A DNA stretch of 64,000 bases, from the NCBI GenBank assembly GCA_963839175.1, contig CAWIUB010000030.1, positions 124,001-188,000 of the forward strand, written 5' to 3'. Made by a program: the position numbers and the translations under genes. Below the pieces are notes generated by a model. The model was not told the DNA's origin. It made no database searches and saw nothing but the letters and a program-made list of their open reading frames with translations. Origin of the DNA: CAWIUB01 sp963839175 (GTDB taxonomy: Bacteria > Actinomycetota > Actinomycetes > Mycobacteriales > Jatrophihabitantaceae). Each line of letters opens with the position of its first letter. Position 1 is the first letter of the stretch. This document shows positions 34,707 to 46,387 of the stretch, one piece after another.

Positions 34707-35599
34707 ACGCTCGCGACCAGGACGTGGCGCTGGCCAAGGCGGCCATCCTCGTCGACGCACTGCCGTGGCTCGAGCGCTTCCACGGCAAGATCGTGGTCGT
34801 CAAGTACGGCGGCAACGCGATGACCTCGGCGCACCTGCGACAGGCCTTCGCCGAGGACATCGTCTTCCTGCGCTACGCGGGCCTGAAGCCTGTCGTGGTA
34901 CACGGCGGGGGACCACAGATCACCGAACACCTCGGCAGGCTCGGCATCCAGAGTGAGTTCCGAGGCGGCCTGCGGGTGACCACTCCCGAGGCGATGGCCA
35001 TCGTCCGAATGGTGCTGGTGGGCCAGGTCAACGGCGAGGTCGTCAACCTGATCAACGACCACGGCGCGTTCGCGGTCGGCCTCTCCGGTGAGGACGGCGG
35101 GCTGCTCACGGCCGAGCGCCGGCTGGCTGTTGTCGACGGCGAGCTGGTAGACGTCGGCCAGGTCGGTGACGTGGTAGCCGTCGACCCGAGCACGATCACC
35201 GCGCTGCTGGACGCCGGCCGGATACCGGTGGTCGCGACCGTGGCCCGCGGCGCAGATGGCTTGTCCTACAACGTGAATGCCGACACTGCTGCGGCGGCAG
35301 TGGCGGTGGGCCTGAACGCCGAGAAGCTCATCGTCCTCACCGACGTCGAGGGCCTCTACGCCGACTGGCCGGCCAGCACCGAGGTGATAAGCACAATCCG
35401 GGCCGACGATCTGGCCGCGCTGTTGCCTGCGCTGTCGGCCGGGATGGTGCCGAAGATGGAAGCATGCGTGCGCGCCGTGGAGGGCGGCGTACAGCGCGCC
35501 CACGTCCTGGACGGACGCGTGCCGCACGCGCTGTTACTCGAGGTGTTCACGACCGAAGGCATCGGCACGATGGTGCTGCCGAACAAGGAGCAGTCGTGA
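34703..35599 (+). CDS. argB: Acetylglutamate kinase
   Basis: Phosphorylates N-acetylglutamate, the second step of the pathway and the usual site of arginine feedback. The 298-residue protein has the amino-acid-kinase start IVVVKYGGNAM, the VVHGGGPQI loop, the RGGLRVT segment and VLTDVEGLY. An N-terminal helix (DQDVALAKAAILVDALPWLERF) of the kind found in arginine-sensitive hexameric kinases is present. Overlaps argJ and argD by four bases each. Confidence 0.95.
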   Translation: MNARDQDVALAKAAILVDALPWLERFHGKIVVVKYGGNAMTSAHLRQAFAEDIVFLRYAGLKPVVVHGGGPQITEHLGRLGIQSEFRGGLRVTTPEAMAIVRMVLVGQVNGEVVNLINDHGAFAVGLSGEDGGLLTAERRLAVVDGELVDVGQVGDVVAVDPSTITALLDAGRIPVVATVARGADGLSYNVNADTAAAAVAVGLNAEKLIVLTDVEGLYADWPASTEVISTIRADDLAALLPALSAGMVPKMEACVRAVEGGVQRAHVLDGRVPHALLLEVFTTEGIGTMVLPNKEQS

Positions 35600-36805
35600 A
35601 CCTGACGAGGGCGCTGCAGGAGCGTTGGGGCGCCGTCATGATGGACAACTACGGCACCCCGCCGATCGCGCTCGACCACGGCAACGGAGTGCGCGTGTGG
35701 GACGTCGATGGTCGCGAATATCTCGACTTCGTCGGCGGGATCGCCGTCTCGTCACTCGGCCACTCACACCCGGCCGTCGTCGACGCCGTCCAAGGTCAGG
35801 TGGCCAAGCTCGCCCACACGTCCAACCTGGCAATCCACGAGCCCGGCGTCCGGCTGGCCGAGCGGCTGCTCGACCTGGTCGGCATCGACGGCCGGGTCTT
35901 CTTCGCCAACAGCGGCGCCGAGGCCAACGAGTGCGCCCTCAAGCTCGCCCGCCTGCACGGCCGGCGACTCGACCCGGGCGGTCGCAGGCGAGGCTGGGTG
36001 GCGGCACACGGCAGCTTCCACGGCCGAACCCTGGGCGCGCTGTCGATCACCGGCAACGCCGCCAAACGGGAGCCGTTCGCGCCGCTGCCGGGGCCGGTCA
36101 CGTTCGTCGACTACGGCGACGTGGGCGCGCTGCGCTCGGCCGTCGACGACACGACGGCCGCACTGTTCCTCGAACCCACGCTCGGTGAGGGCGGCGTCGT
36201 CCCGCCTCCTGCCGGTTACCTAGCGGCGGCCCGCGAGATCTGCGACGCCAGTGGGGCATTGCTGGTCGTCGACGAGGTGCAGAGCGGCATCGGGCGTACC
36301 GGCCACTGGTTCGCCAGCCTGGCCGAGGGCATCCGGCCAGACGTGCTTACGCTGGCCAAAGGCCTCGGCGGAGGCCTGCCGATCGGGGCGTGCATCGGCC
36401 TCGGCGCGGCCGGACGGCTGTTCGTACCGGGCGAGCACGGCAGCACGTTCGGCGGCAACCCGGTTGCCTGCGCGGCGGCGCTCGCGGTGCTGACAGACCA
36501 TCGCCGACGACGACCTGCTCGGCTCGGCCAAGCGCGTCGGTGAGTACCTCGCCGAGCGGCTCGGTTCGCTCGATAACCCACTGGCCGGCGGGATCCGGGG
36601 TGCCGGGCTATGGCGGGCCCTCACCCTGACCGCCGAGCAGGCCCTCGCGGTCGAGGCCGCCACGCGAGGCAACGGTCTGCTGGTGAACGCGGTCAAGCCG
36701 GATGTTATCCGCCTTGCCCCGCCGCTGATTCTCAGCGAGGCCGACGTCGACGACGCGATCCCGCGGCTGGACGCCGCGCTGCGTCAGGTGTGGTCGGATG
36801 AGTGA
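35596..36805 (+). pseudogene. argD: Acetylornithine aminotransferase, frameshifted
   Basis: PLP enzyme for step four of arginine synthesis. The main frame runs from GTG 35596 and contains FFANSGAEANECALKLAR, the DEVQSGIGRTG stretch and the PLP lysine in TLAKGLGGGLPIGA, but stops at 36543 after unrelated residues. The true C-terminus (TIADDDLLGSAKRVGEYLAE onward, ending in QVWSDE) continues in the +1 frame to the TGA at 36803-36805. Removing one A at about 36493 (CTGACAGACC to CTGCAGACC) restores a normal 402-residue protein. As the pathway is otherwise complete, a sequence error is quite possible. Confidence 0.88.
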
Positions 36806-36841
36806 GCGTCGCTTGCCCGCGAAGCGGGCGCCGGAGACACC

Positions 36842-37803
36842 GTGCGGAGCGAATTCGGCGATGAGCGCTCGCGCGAAGGACAGGCAAGCCAGCGGCATTT
36901 CCTGCGCGACGACGACCTGAGCCCGGCCGAACTGGTGGAGGTGCTAGACCTCGCCGACCAGATCAAGGCCAACCGGCTGGCTCGGCAGCCGCTCGCCGGA
37001 CCGCGGGCGGTGGCGGTCATCTTCGACAAGCCGTCGACCCGCACGCGGGTCTCGTTCAGCGTCGGCATCGCCGAGCTGGGTGGGTACCCGCTCGTCATAG
37101 ACGCCCAAACAACTCAGCTCGGGCGTGGGGAGACGATCGAGGACACCGCACGCGTGCTCGCCAGGCAGGTAGCGGCGATCGTCTGGCGGACCTTCGCTCA
37201 GGGACACATCGAGGCGATGGCGGCCGCCAGCACGGTGCCTGTGGTCAATGCGCTCACCGATCGGTTCCACCCGTGCCAGGTCCTCGCCGACCTGCAGACG
37301 ATCCGGGAACACAAGGGAAAGCTGGCCGGATTGACGCTCAGCTACGTCGGCGATGCCGCGAACAACATGGCCCACTCCTACCTGCTCGGCGGTGCCGCTG
37401 CGGGCATGCACGTCCGCGTCAGCGGGCCGGCGAGCCATCAGCCCGACCCCGACGTCTGGCACGCGCCGCGCGCATCGCCGCTGGCACGGGGGGATCCGTG
37501 ATCACCACCGCCGATCCGCACGCGGCGTTCGACGGTGTGGACGTGATCGCCACCGACACGTGGGTGTCGATGGGTCAGGAGGAACAGCCGGCTGCGCCGT
37601 TCGCCGAGTTCGCCGTCGACGAGGACGCCCTCAAGCGAGCGGCGCGCGATGTGATCGTCTTGCATTGCCTGCCTGCGTATCGGGGCAAGGAGATATCGGC
37701 CGAGGTCATCGACGGCCCGCACAGCGTGGTATGGGACGAGGCCGAGAACCGGCTGCACGCGCAGAAGGCGCTGCTCTGCTGGCTGCTGGAGCGAGCCGGA
37801 TGA
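36842..37803 (+). pseudogene. argF: Ornithine carbamoyltransferase, frameshifted
   Basis: Converts ornithine and carbamoyl phosphate to citrulline. The first frame has RHFLRDDDLSPAE, the carbamoyl-phosphate motif KPSTRTRVSF and HPCQVLADLQ, but ends at 37501. The second half (LARAARIAAGTGGSV, HCLPAYRGKEIS with the ornithine-binding Cys, ending LLCWLLERAG) is in another frame to 37803. One missing C at about 37456 (GTCTGGCACGC for GTCCTGGCACGC) explains the break; repaired length is about 320 residues. GTG 36842 is the likely start, with about 15 extra residues before the family start. Overlaps argR by four bases. Confidence 0.88.
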
Positions 37804-38330
37804 CGGGGAAGCCGAAACGCCCGACGGCACATGAGGTCAACGGCCGCGCTGCCAGGCACGCCCGCATCGTCGGCATCCTGGCCGAGCACGCGGTGCACTC
37901 GCAGGCAGAACTGGCCGCTGCATTGGACAGGGCCGGCGTGCACGTTACCCAGGCGACACTCAGCCGCGACCTCGACGAGCTGGGCGCGGTGAAGCTGCGT
38001 ACGCCCGACGGCGGGTTGCCGGTCTACGTCGTGCCCGAGGACGGCGCTCCGCTCACCGCGCGAGCCTCTGACGACGCGCCGCCCCAGCGGCTTGCGCGGT
38101 TGATCGGCGAACTGCTCGTCTCAGCCGAAGCGAGCGGGAATCTGGCGGTGCTGCGTACCCCGCCGGGCGCGGCGCACTTCCTCGCCTCCGCCGTGGATCG
38201 AGCCGGTCTGCCGCACATCGTCGGCACCATCGCCGGCGACGACACTGTTCTCGTCGTCGCCCGTGACCGCGACGGTGGCCCCGAGCTCGCCAGTCAGCTC
38301 GTCCAGCTGCCACACCGATATAGGAGATAG
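37800..38330 (+). CDS. argR: Arginine repressor
   Basis: A 176-residue regulator with an N-terminal winged helix-turn-helix (ARHARIVGILAEHAVHSQAELAAAL, VTQATLSRDLDELGAVKLR) and a C-terminal hexamerisation and arginine-binding domain (HIVGTIAGDDTVLVVARD with the conserved GDD). It should bind ARG boxes when arginine is high; the AT-rich inverted repeats at 32506-32541 before argC are the probable target. Overlaps argF by four bases. Confidence 0.94.
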   Translation: MTGKPKRPTAHEVNGRAARHARIVGILAEHAVHSQAELAAALDRAGVHVTQATLSRDLDELGAVKLRTPDGGLPVYVVPEDGAPLTARASDDAPPQRLARLIGELLVSAEASGNLAVLRTPPGAAHFLASAVDRAGLPHIVGTIAGDDTVLVVARDRDGGPELASQLVQLPHRYRR

Positions 38331-38334
38331 GGAC

Positions 38335-39525
38335 ATGACCAACCGGGTAGTTCTCGCATACAGCGGCGGCCTCGACACGTCGGTGGCGATCGGCTGGATC
38401 GCCGCGGAGACCGGCGCCGAGGTCGTGGCGGTGGCTGCCGACGTCGGACAGGGCGGCGAGGATCTGGACGTCATCCGCAAGCGGGCTCTCGACTGCGGCG
38501 CCGTCGAGGCCGAGGTGCTGGATCTCAAGCAAGAGTTCGCCGAGGAGTACTGCCTTCCCGCGCTGCGGGCCAACGCGCTCTACATGGAGCGGTATCCGTT
38601 GGTCAGCGCGCTGTCCCGTCCGGTGATCGCGAAGCACCTGGTCGCGGCCGCGAAGCGGCATGCTGCCGACACGGTGGCCCATGGGTGCACCGGCAAGGGC
38701 AACGATCAGGTGCGGTTCGAGGTCGGGATTGCCGCTCTGGACCCCGACCTCGCGGTGTTCGCCCCGGTCCGCGACAGCGGGATGACGCGGGACAACGCGA
38801 TCATGTTCGCCGAGGACAAGGGCCTGCCGATCGACCAATCCACGCGTTCCCCGTACTCGATCGATCAGAACCTGTGGGGTCGGGCCGTCGAGACGGGATT
38901 CCTCGAAGACCCGTGGAACTCTCCGATCGAGGACCTCTACGCCTACACTTCCCCGCCCGGCGGCGGCGCGGACGAGGTGGTCATCTCGTTCACCGACGGT
39001 GTGCCGACGGCGATCGACGGCAGGAACGTGTCGGTCTTGGACGGGATCCTCGAGCTCAACCGGCGGGCCGGCGCGCAGGGCGTCGGCCGGCTGGACATGG
39101 TCGAGGACCGGCTGGTGGGGATCAAGAGCCGAGAGGTGTACGAGGCACCTGGGGCGACCGCTGTCATCACCGCCCATCGGGAGCTGGAGGACCTGACCGT
39201 CGAGCGTGACTTGCGCCGGTTCAAGTTCGGCGTCGAGCAGCGCTGGACCGAACTCGTCTACGACGGCCTATGGTTCAGCCCGCTCAAACGCGCGCTGGAC
39301 ACATTCGTTGATTCCTCGCAACAGCACGTCACCGGCGACGTCCGGCTGCGGCTGTGGGGCGGCAGCGCAGTCGCCACCGGGCGCCGCGGCGCGGGCTCGC
39401 TGTACGACTTCCACCTGGCCACCTACGACACCGGCGACACGTTCGACCAATCGCTTGCCAAGGGATTCGTCCAGCTCTGGGGGCTGCCAAGCCGCATCGC
39501 CGCGCGGCGCGACCTGCGCTCGTGA
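38335..39525 (+). CDS. argG: Argininosuccinate synthase
   Basis: Joins citrulline and aspartate with ATP. The 396-residue protein has the ATP PP-motif VLAYSGGLDTSVAI near the N-terminus, HGCTGKGNDQVRFE and the SPYSIDQNLWGRAVE segment, all diagnostic. ATG 38335 has an AGGAG ribosome binding site eight bases upstream, unlike most genes of this operon, which suggests independent initiation; upstream in-frame GTG 38263 lies inside argR. The stop overlaps argH. Confidence 0.96.
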   Translation: MTNRVVLAYSGGLDTSVAIGWIAAETGAEVVAVAADVGQGGEDLDVIRKRALDCGAVEAEVLDLKQEFAEEYCLPALRANALYMERYPLVSALSRPVIAKHLVAAAKRHAADTVAHGCTGKGNDQVRFEVGIAALDPDLAVFAPVRDSGMTRDNAIMFAEDKGLPIDQSTRSPYSIDQNLWGRAVETGFLEDPWNSPIEDLYAYTSPPGGGADEVVISFTDGVPTAIDGRNVSVLDGILELNRRAGAQGVGRLDMVEDRLVGIKSREVYEAPGATAVITAHRELEDLTVERDLRRFKFGVEQRWTELVYDGLWFSPLKRALDTFVDSSQQHVTGDVRLRLWGGSAVATGRRGAGSLYDFHLATYDTGDTFDQSLAKGFVQLWGLPSRIAARRDLRS

Positions 39526-40940
39526 CGCGCGAAGAGCCGACGAGACTTTGGGGTGGCCGGTTCGGCGGCGGCCCTGCGGACGCCCTCACGGCGCTGTCGC
39601 GCTCGACGTCCTTCGATTGGCGGCTCGCGCGGTACGACATCGCGGGCTCAGTGGCGCACGCCCGGGCCCTGCACGCGGCGGGCCTGCTGACCGACGACGA
39701 ATTGCGCCGGATGCTCGACGGCCTGCGGCGGCTGGCTGCCGACGTCGTATCCGGCGCGTTCGCTCCACGCCCGGAGGACGAGGACGTGCATACCGCCCTC
39801 GAACGGGGGCTGCTGGAGGGGGTCGGGGAGGACCTGGGCGGCCGGCTGCGCGCGGGCCGGTCCCGCAACGACCAGATCGCCACCCTGATTCGGATGTACC
39901 TACGCGACGAAGCCCGCTCGCTCAGCCTCGAGACGCTCGGACTCGTGCGTGCGCTGACCGGTCAGGCGCAGCGGCATCTCGCCGTCGCGATGCCAGGACG
40001 GACGCACCTGCAGCACGCCCAGCCGGTGCTGCTGTCGCATCATCTGCTCGCACACTGCTGGGCGCTGGCCCGCGACGTCGACCGGCTGCGCGACTGGGAC
40101 GGCAGGGCCGCGCTGAGCCCGTACGGGGCAGGGGCGCTCGCCGGGTCGTCGCTGGGCCTCGACCCACAGGCCGTCGCGCACGACCTGGGCTTCGCCGGCG
40201 CCTGCGAGAATTCCATCGACGCGACCGCCTCCCGCGACGTGGTCGCGGAATTCTCCTTCACCATCACAATGCTCGCCGTCGACCTGTCGCGGATCGCCGA
40301 AGAGATCATCCTCTGGGCGACCGAGGAGTTCTCGTTCGTGACCCTTGACGATGCGTTCTCCACCGGCTCGTCGATCATGCCGCAGAAGAAGAACCCGGAC
40401 GTGGCCGAGTTGGCACGGGGCAAGGCCGGCCGGCTGATCGGCGACCACGCCGGCCTGCTCGCCACGCTCAAAGGCCTGCCCCTGGCCTACAACCGGGACC
40501 TGCAAGAAGACAAGGAACCGGTCTTCGACGCCGTCGACACCCTGCATCTGCTGCTGCCGGCGTGTACCGGAATGATCGAGACGCTCGCGTTTGACACCGC
40601 CCGTCTCGAATCGCTTGCGGCTACGGGGTTTTCGCTGGCGACAGACATCGCCGAGTGGTTGGTGCGCCGCGGCGTACCGTTCCGGGTGGCCCACCAGCTG
40701 GCCGGCGAGTGCGTGCGCATCTGCGAGCGGCGCGGGATCGAGCTCGCCGAGCTCAGCGACGCCGACTTCGCGGCGGTCTCTGACGAGCTGACGCCCGAGG
40801 TGCGCGACGTGCTCACGGTTCCGGGATCGGTCGCGTCCCGCGCCTCGTTCGGAGGCACGGCACCCGAGCGAGTGGTCGAGCAAGCCGGCCGGCTGTCCGA
40901 GGTGATCGGCCGGCAAGACGACTGGGCACGTGGCCGATGA
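39522..40940 (+). CDS. argH: Argininosuccinate lyase
   Basis: Last step of arginine synthesis, splitting argininosuccinate into arginine and fumarate. The 472-residue protein of the fumarase/aspartase superfamily has LWGGRFGGG at the N-terminus, RAGRSRNDQIATLIRMYLR, GRTHLQHAQPVLLSHHLLA and the mobile catalytic loop GSSIMPQKKNPD. Starts with GTG overlapping the argG stop by four bases; its own stop overlaps mpg. Confidence 0.96.
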   Translation: MTREEPTRLWGGRFGGGPADALTALSRSTSFDWRLARYDIAGSVAHARALHAAGLLTDDELRRMLDGLRRLAADVVSGAFAPRPEDEDVHTALERGLLEGVGEDLGGRLRAGRSRNDQIATLIRMYLRDEARSLSLETLGLVRALTGQAQRHLAVAMPGRTHLQHAQPVLLSHHLLAHCWALARDVDRLRDWDGRAALSPYGAGALAGSSLGLDPQAVAHDLGFAGACENSIDATASRDVVAEFSFTITMLAVDLSRIAEEIILWATEEFSFVTLDDAFSTGSSIMPQKKNPDVAELARGKAGRLIGDHAGLLATLKGLPLAYNRDLQEDKEPVFDAVDTLHLLLPACTGMIETLAFDTARLESLAATGFSLATDIAEWLVRRGVPFRVAHQLAGECVRICERRGIELAELSDADFAAVSDELTPEVRDVLTVPGSVASRASFGGTAPERVVEQAGRLSEVIGRQDDWARGR

Positions 40941-41575
40941 CGGTCGAACGGGCTCGCCTGGGGCTGCCGGCGACCCGGCTTGCTCCGCGGCTGCTCGGCG
41001 CGGTCATCGTGTCGAGGGTGGGCGGGTCGGAGGTTGCCGTCAGGTTGACCGAGGTCGAGGCGTACGAGGGCGTCGACGACCCGGCCTCGCACGCTTTCCG
41101 GGGCCGCACGGCGCGCAATGCCGTCATGTTCGGTCCGGCGGGGCACCTGTACGTGTACTTCACCTACGGCATGCACTGGTGCGCAAATGTCGTGTGCGGC
41201 CCCGCAGGCAAGGCCTCGGCGATTCTGCTGCGCGCCGGGCAGGTGGTCCGCGGGACACAGATCGCAGCGCAGCGGCGCCCGACGGCTCGCGGACCCGCCG
41301 AGTTCGCCCGCGGCCCGGCCCGGCTCGCCGCCAGCCTCGGCCTTGGACGAGACCAGGACGGAACTGACTTGTGCGCCGCGGATTCGGTCGTCCAGCTGGA
41401 GTCGATGCCGGCGCGGGCCGGTCGTCAGGTGCTCACCGGACGGCGCGTGGGGATCGCCGCGGCCACTGACCGGCCCTGGCGATTCTGGCTTGCTGCCGAG
41501 CCCAGCGTCTCGGCCTACCGCCCGGGTGGGCGCACCGGCGTTGCGCCGTCCCGGCAGACTGACGCTCGTGAGTGA
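40937..41575 (+). CDS. mpg: 3-methyladenine DNA glycosylase, AAG/MPG family
   Basis: Base-excision glycosylase for alkylated and deaminated purines. The 212-residue protein contains the catalytic segment LTEVEAYEGVDDPASHAFRG, where the Glu of VEAY activates water, and LYVYFTYGMHWCANVV with the intercalating Tyr. It overlaps argH by four bases and tyrS by eight, the same argH-mpg-tyrS order as in other actinobacteria. Confidence 0.92.
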   Translation: MTVERARLGLPATRLAPRLLGAVIVSRVGGSEVAVRLTEVEAYEGVDDPASHAFRGRTARNAVMFGPAGHLYVYFTYGMHWCANVVCGPAGKASAILLRAGQVVRGTQIAAQRRPTARGPAEFARGPARLAASLGLGRDQDGTDLCAADSVVQLESMPARAGRQVLTGRRVGIAAATDRPWRFWLAAEPSVSAYRPGGRTGVAPSRQTDARE

Positions 41576-42827
41576 CGCAACGCTGCCTCCCGAGCTGCGT
41601 GAGGCCCATGACGTTCTGGCCGCCGGCTCCGCACAGATCCTGCCGGAGAACGGCCTGGCCGAGCGGCTGCTGGCGGCTCATCGCGAGCAGCGCCCGCTTC
41701 GGGTCAAGCTCGGGATCGATCCGTCCGGCGTCGATCTGACGCTCGGCCACGCGGTCGTCCTGCGCAAGCTGCGGCAGTTCCAGGACTTCGGCCATACGGC
41801 GGTGCTGGTTGTCGGTGGCTTCACCGGTCAGGTCGGCGACCCGTCCGGTCGCACGACGACCCGCGTGGCACACAGCGCCGACGAGGTGATCGCTAACGCC
41901 AAGGGCTACTTCGACCAGCTGATGCGCATCCTCGACCGGGATCGCACCGAGGTAGTCAACAACGCCGACTGGCTCGGCAGTATGCAGGTCGCCGAGCTGC
42001 TCGACTACACCCGCCAGTTCACGGTTGCCCAGTTGCTCGAACGTGATGACTTCGCCCGCAGGTTCGCCGCCCATCAGCCGATCAGCCTGTCGGAGTTCAT
42101 CTACCCACTGCTGCAGGGCATCGACTCCGTCGAGGTCCGAGCCGACATCGAGCTCGGCGGCACCGACCAGACGTTCAACAACCTGGTCGGGCGTGAGCTG
42201 CAGCGTTCGCGCGGCCAGGCACCGCAGGCCGTGCTAACCGTCCCGCTGCTCATCGGCACCGACGGCGTCGAGAAGATGGGCAAGTCCCTCGACAACTACA
42301 TCGCCATCAACGACACCGCCGACGAGCAATTCGGCAAGCTGATGAGCATCCCCGACTCGATCGTCGGCCTTTACGCCCAACTGTGCGCCGGCCTGCGTCC
42401 ACGCGACGCGGAACAGATCGAGCGCGACGTGAGTGCCGGCGGGAGCGCGGCCAACGCCGCCAAACGCCGGGTCGCCCGAGAGATCGTCACGCTGTACCAC
42501 GGCGCGGAGCAGGCAACAGCTGCGGAGCAGCGGTTCGACGCGATCCACAAGTACGGCGAGCTGCCTGCCGATGTGCCCGAGTTTGCCTTGCCGGACGGTG
42601 AATTCGTCCACGTGCCCGGTGTGCTGAGATCCGTTGGCCTGGCCGCGAGCTCGAGCGCGGCACGCCGGCTGGTCGACGAGGGGGCGGTTCGCATCAACGG
42701 GCAGCCGCTCGGGGTCAAGGAGTACGACCTGCCCGTCGAACGCCTCGCGGGGTCGGTGCTGACGGTTGGCAAGCGCAGAGGGGTGCGGCTGCGCCGCCGC
42801 AGTGACGTATCGGCCGGGACGAGTTGA
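41568..42827 (+). CDS. tyrS: Tyrosyl-tRNA synthetase
   Basis: Class I synthetase of 419 residues. Visible: LGIDPSGVDLTLGHAVVLRKL with the HIGH-like LGH, the ELGGTDQTFN segment of the active site, the KMSKS-like EKMGKS loop, and a C-terminal S4 RNA-binding domain (SSSAARRLVDEGAVRING). The DPSGVDLTLGH form belongs to the TyrZ-like group rather than the classic E. coli type. GTG 41568 overlaps the mpg end. It is the last gene before the rRNA operon, with a terminator-free gap of about 140 bases to the rRNA promoter. Confidence 0.95.
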   Translation: MSDATLPPELREAHDVLAAGSAQILPENGLAERLLAAHREQRPLRVKLGIDPSGVDLTLGHAVVLRKLRQFQDFGHTAVLVVGGFTGQVGDPSGRTTTRVAHSADEVIANAKGYFDQLMRILDRDRTEVVNNADWLGSMQVAELLDYTRQFTVAQLLERDDFARRFAAHQPISLSEFIYPLLQGIDSVEVRADIELGGTDQTFNNLVGRELQRSRGQAPQAVLTVPLLIGTDGVEKMGKSLDNYIAINDTADEQFGKLMSIPDSIVGLYAQLCAGLRPRDAEQIERDVSAGGSAANAAKRRVAREIVTLYHGAEQATAAEQRFDAIHKYGELPADVPEFALPDGEFVHVPGVLRSVGLAASSSAARRLVDEGAVRINGQPLGVKEYDLPVERLAGSVLTVGKRRGVRLRRRSDVSAGTS

Positions 42828-42970
42828 CGGGCGATCCGGCCGCGACTACCGTCACGTCGCTGTCCGGCGTCCGGATTCGCCACTGCAGCGCGTTCCGCAA
42901 ACCCCCAGATTCCGGCAATGCGGGTGTCCGCACGGTGAACATGGTGGGTATCGGGCGGTGCTGGTCAGGT

Positions 42971-42999
42971 TTGACCGAGCGGAGCCGACCGAGTAGAGT
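42971..42999 (+). promoter_or_regulatory. rRNA operon promoter
   Basis: TTGACC at 42971-42976 and TAGAGT at 42994-42999 are 17 bases apart, a near-consensus sigma-70-type promoter of the actinobacterial rRNA class. The predicted start is at about 43006, giving a leader of about 300 bases before the 16S gene. Confidence 0.8.
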
Positions 43000-43155
43000 T
43001 TCATGGGTTGCCCCGAAGTCGTCCGAGAGGACGCCCCGGTGTGCGTCCGCTCCTTGAGAACTCAACAGCGTGCCGAAAGTTAGTGCCAAAAGCATAACCT
43101 CGTCTGTGTGGTCACTCGACCGCACAAACGATTCCTTTGGTACATCGAGCAATGA

Positions 43156-43208
43156 TTACATCTTCTGCTGTCGCAGAGGGTGATTTACATCTTCTGCTAT
43201 CGCAGAGG
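43156..43208 (+). repeat. Tandem hairpin repeat in the rRNA leader
   Basis: Two 24-base copies at 43156-43179 and 43185-43208 differ at one base and are separated by 5 bases. Each can fold into a 7-bp stem (CTTCTGC against GCAGAGG) with a 4-base loop. The function is unknown; leader processing or antitermination are options. Confidence 0.6.
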
Positions 43209-43302
43209 TGTTACCAGCTCGTATGACCAGCGATCATGCCGCGCGAGCGGCAACTTTCTGTGTCGACACACCGCACGTCTTGGTGCGGGAGTCATACATA
43301 CC

Positions 43303-45179
<1,877 letters not shown>

Positions 45180-45721
45180 GGCCAAGTTAATAAGGGCGCA
45201 CGGTGGATGCCTTGGCACCAGGAGCCGAAGAAGGACGTAGGGGGCTGCGATAAGCCTCGGGGAGCTGTCGACCGAGCTGTGATCCGAGGATTTCCGAATG
45301 GGGAAACCCGGCAGGAGTCATGTCCTGTCACCCATGCCTGAACACATAGGGCATGCGGAGGGAACGTGGGGAAGTGAAACATCTCAGTACCCACAGGAAG
45401 AGAAAGCAACCGCGATTCCGTGAGTAGTGGCGAGCGAAACCGGAAGAGGCCAAACCACATACGCGTGATAGCCGGCAGGCGTTGCGTATCTGGGGTTGTG
45501 GGGCCGTTTGGCTGGTTCTGCCGAACCAGCAGGGAGTCAGAAAGCGTCGTCGTTAGTCGAAGGACTTGGGAAGGTCCGGCACAGAGGGTGATACCCCCGT
45601 AGACGAAAACGCGATGCCTCCCGAACCTCACCCCAAGTAGCAGCGAGCCCGTGAAATTCGCTGTGAATCTGGCGGGACCACCCGCTAAGCCTAAATACTC
45701 CCTGGTGACCGATAGCGGACG

Positions 45722-45752
<31 letters not shown>

Positions 45753-46325
45753 GGGAGGGGAGTGAAATAGTACCTGAAACCGCGCGCCTACAAGCCGTTG
45801 GAGCGTCGCTGCACCTCGAGTGCAGTCGTGACAGCGTGCCTTTTGAAGAATGAGCCTGCGAGTTAGCGTTACGTGGCAAGGTTAACCCGTGTGGGGTAGC
45901 CGTAGCGAAAGCGAGTCTGAATAGGGCGAACTAGTCGCGTGATCTAGACCCGAAGCGAAGTGATCTACCCATGGCCAGGTTGAAGCGCGGGTAAGACCGC
46001 GTGGAGGACCGAACCCACCAGGGTTGAAAACCTGGGGGATGAGCTGTGGGTAGGGGTGAAAGGCCAATCAAACTTCGTGATAGCTGGTTCTCCCCGAAAT
46101 GCATATAGGTGCAGCGTCGCGTGTTTCTTGCCGGAGGTAGAGCTACTGGATGGTCTAGGGGGCCTACAAGCTTACCGAAATCAGCCAAACTCCGAATGCC
46201 GGTAAGTGAGAACGCGGCAGTGAGACTGCGGGCGATAAGGTTCGTAGTCGAGAGGGAAACAACCCAGATCACCAGCTAAGGCCCCTAAGCGTGTGCTAAG
46301 TGGGAAAGGATGTGGAGTCGCATAG

Positions 46326-46387
<62 letters not shown>

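Larger units (their letters stand above)
42828..43302 (+). other. rRNA operon promoter and leader region
   Basis: The 475 bases between tyrS and 16S rRNA. They hold a strong promoter at 42971-42999, the conserved actinobacterial leader stretch TTGAGAACTCAACAGCGTG at 43053-43071, and two nearly identical hairpin repeats at 43156-43208. GTTAGTG (43079-43085) can pair with CACTAAC after the 16S gene (44909-44915) and may be part of a processing stem. No gene. Confidence 0.75.

Noticed and set aside
42715..43152. 145-residue minus-strand frame across the tyrS end and rRNA promoter
   Set aside because: Overlaps tyrS and the rRNA promoter; no protein-like pattern.
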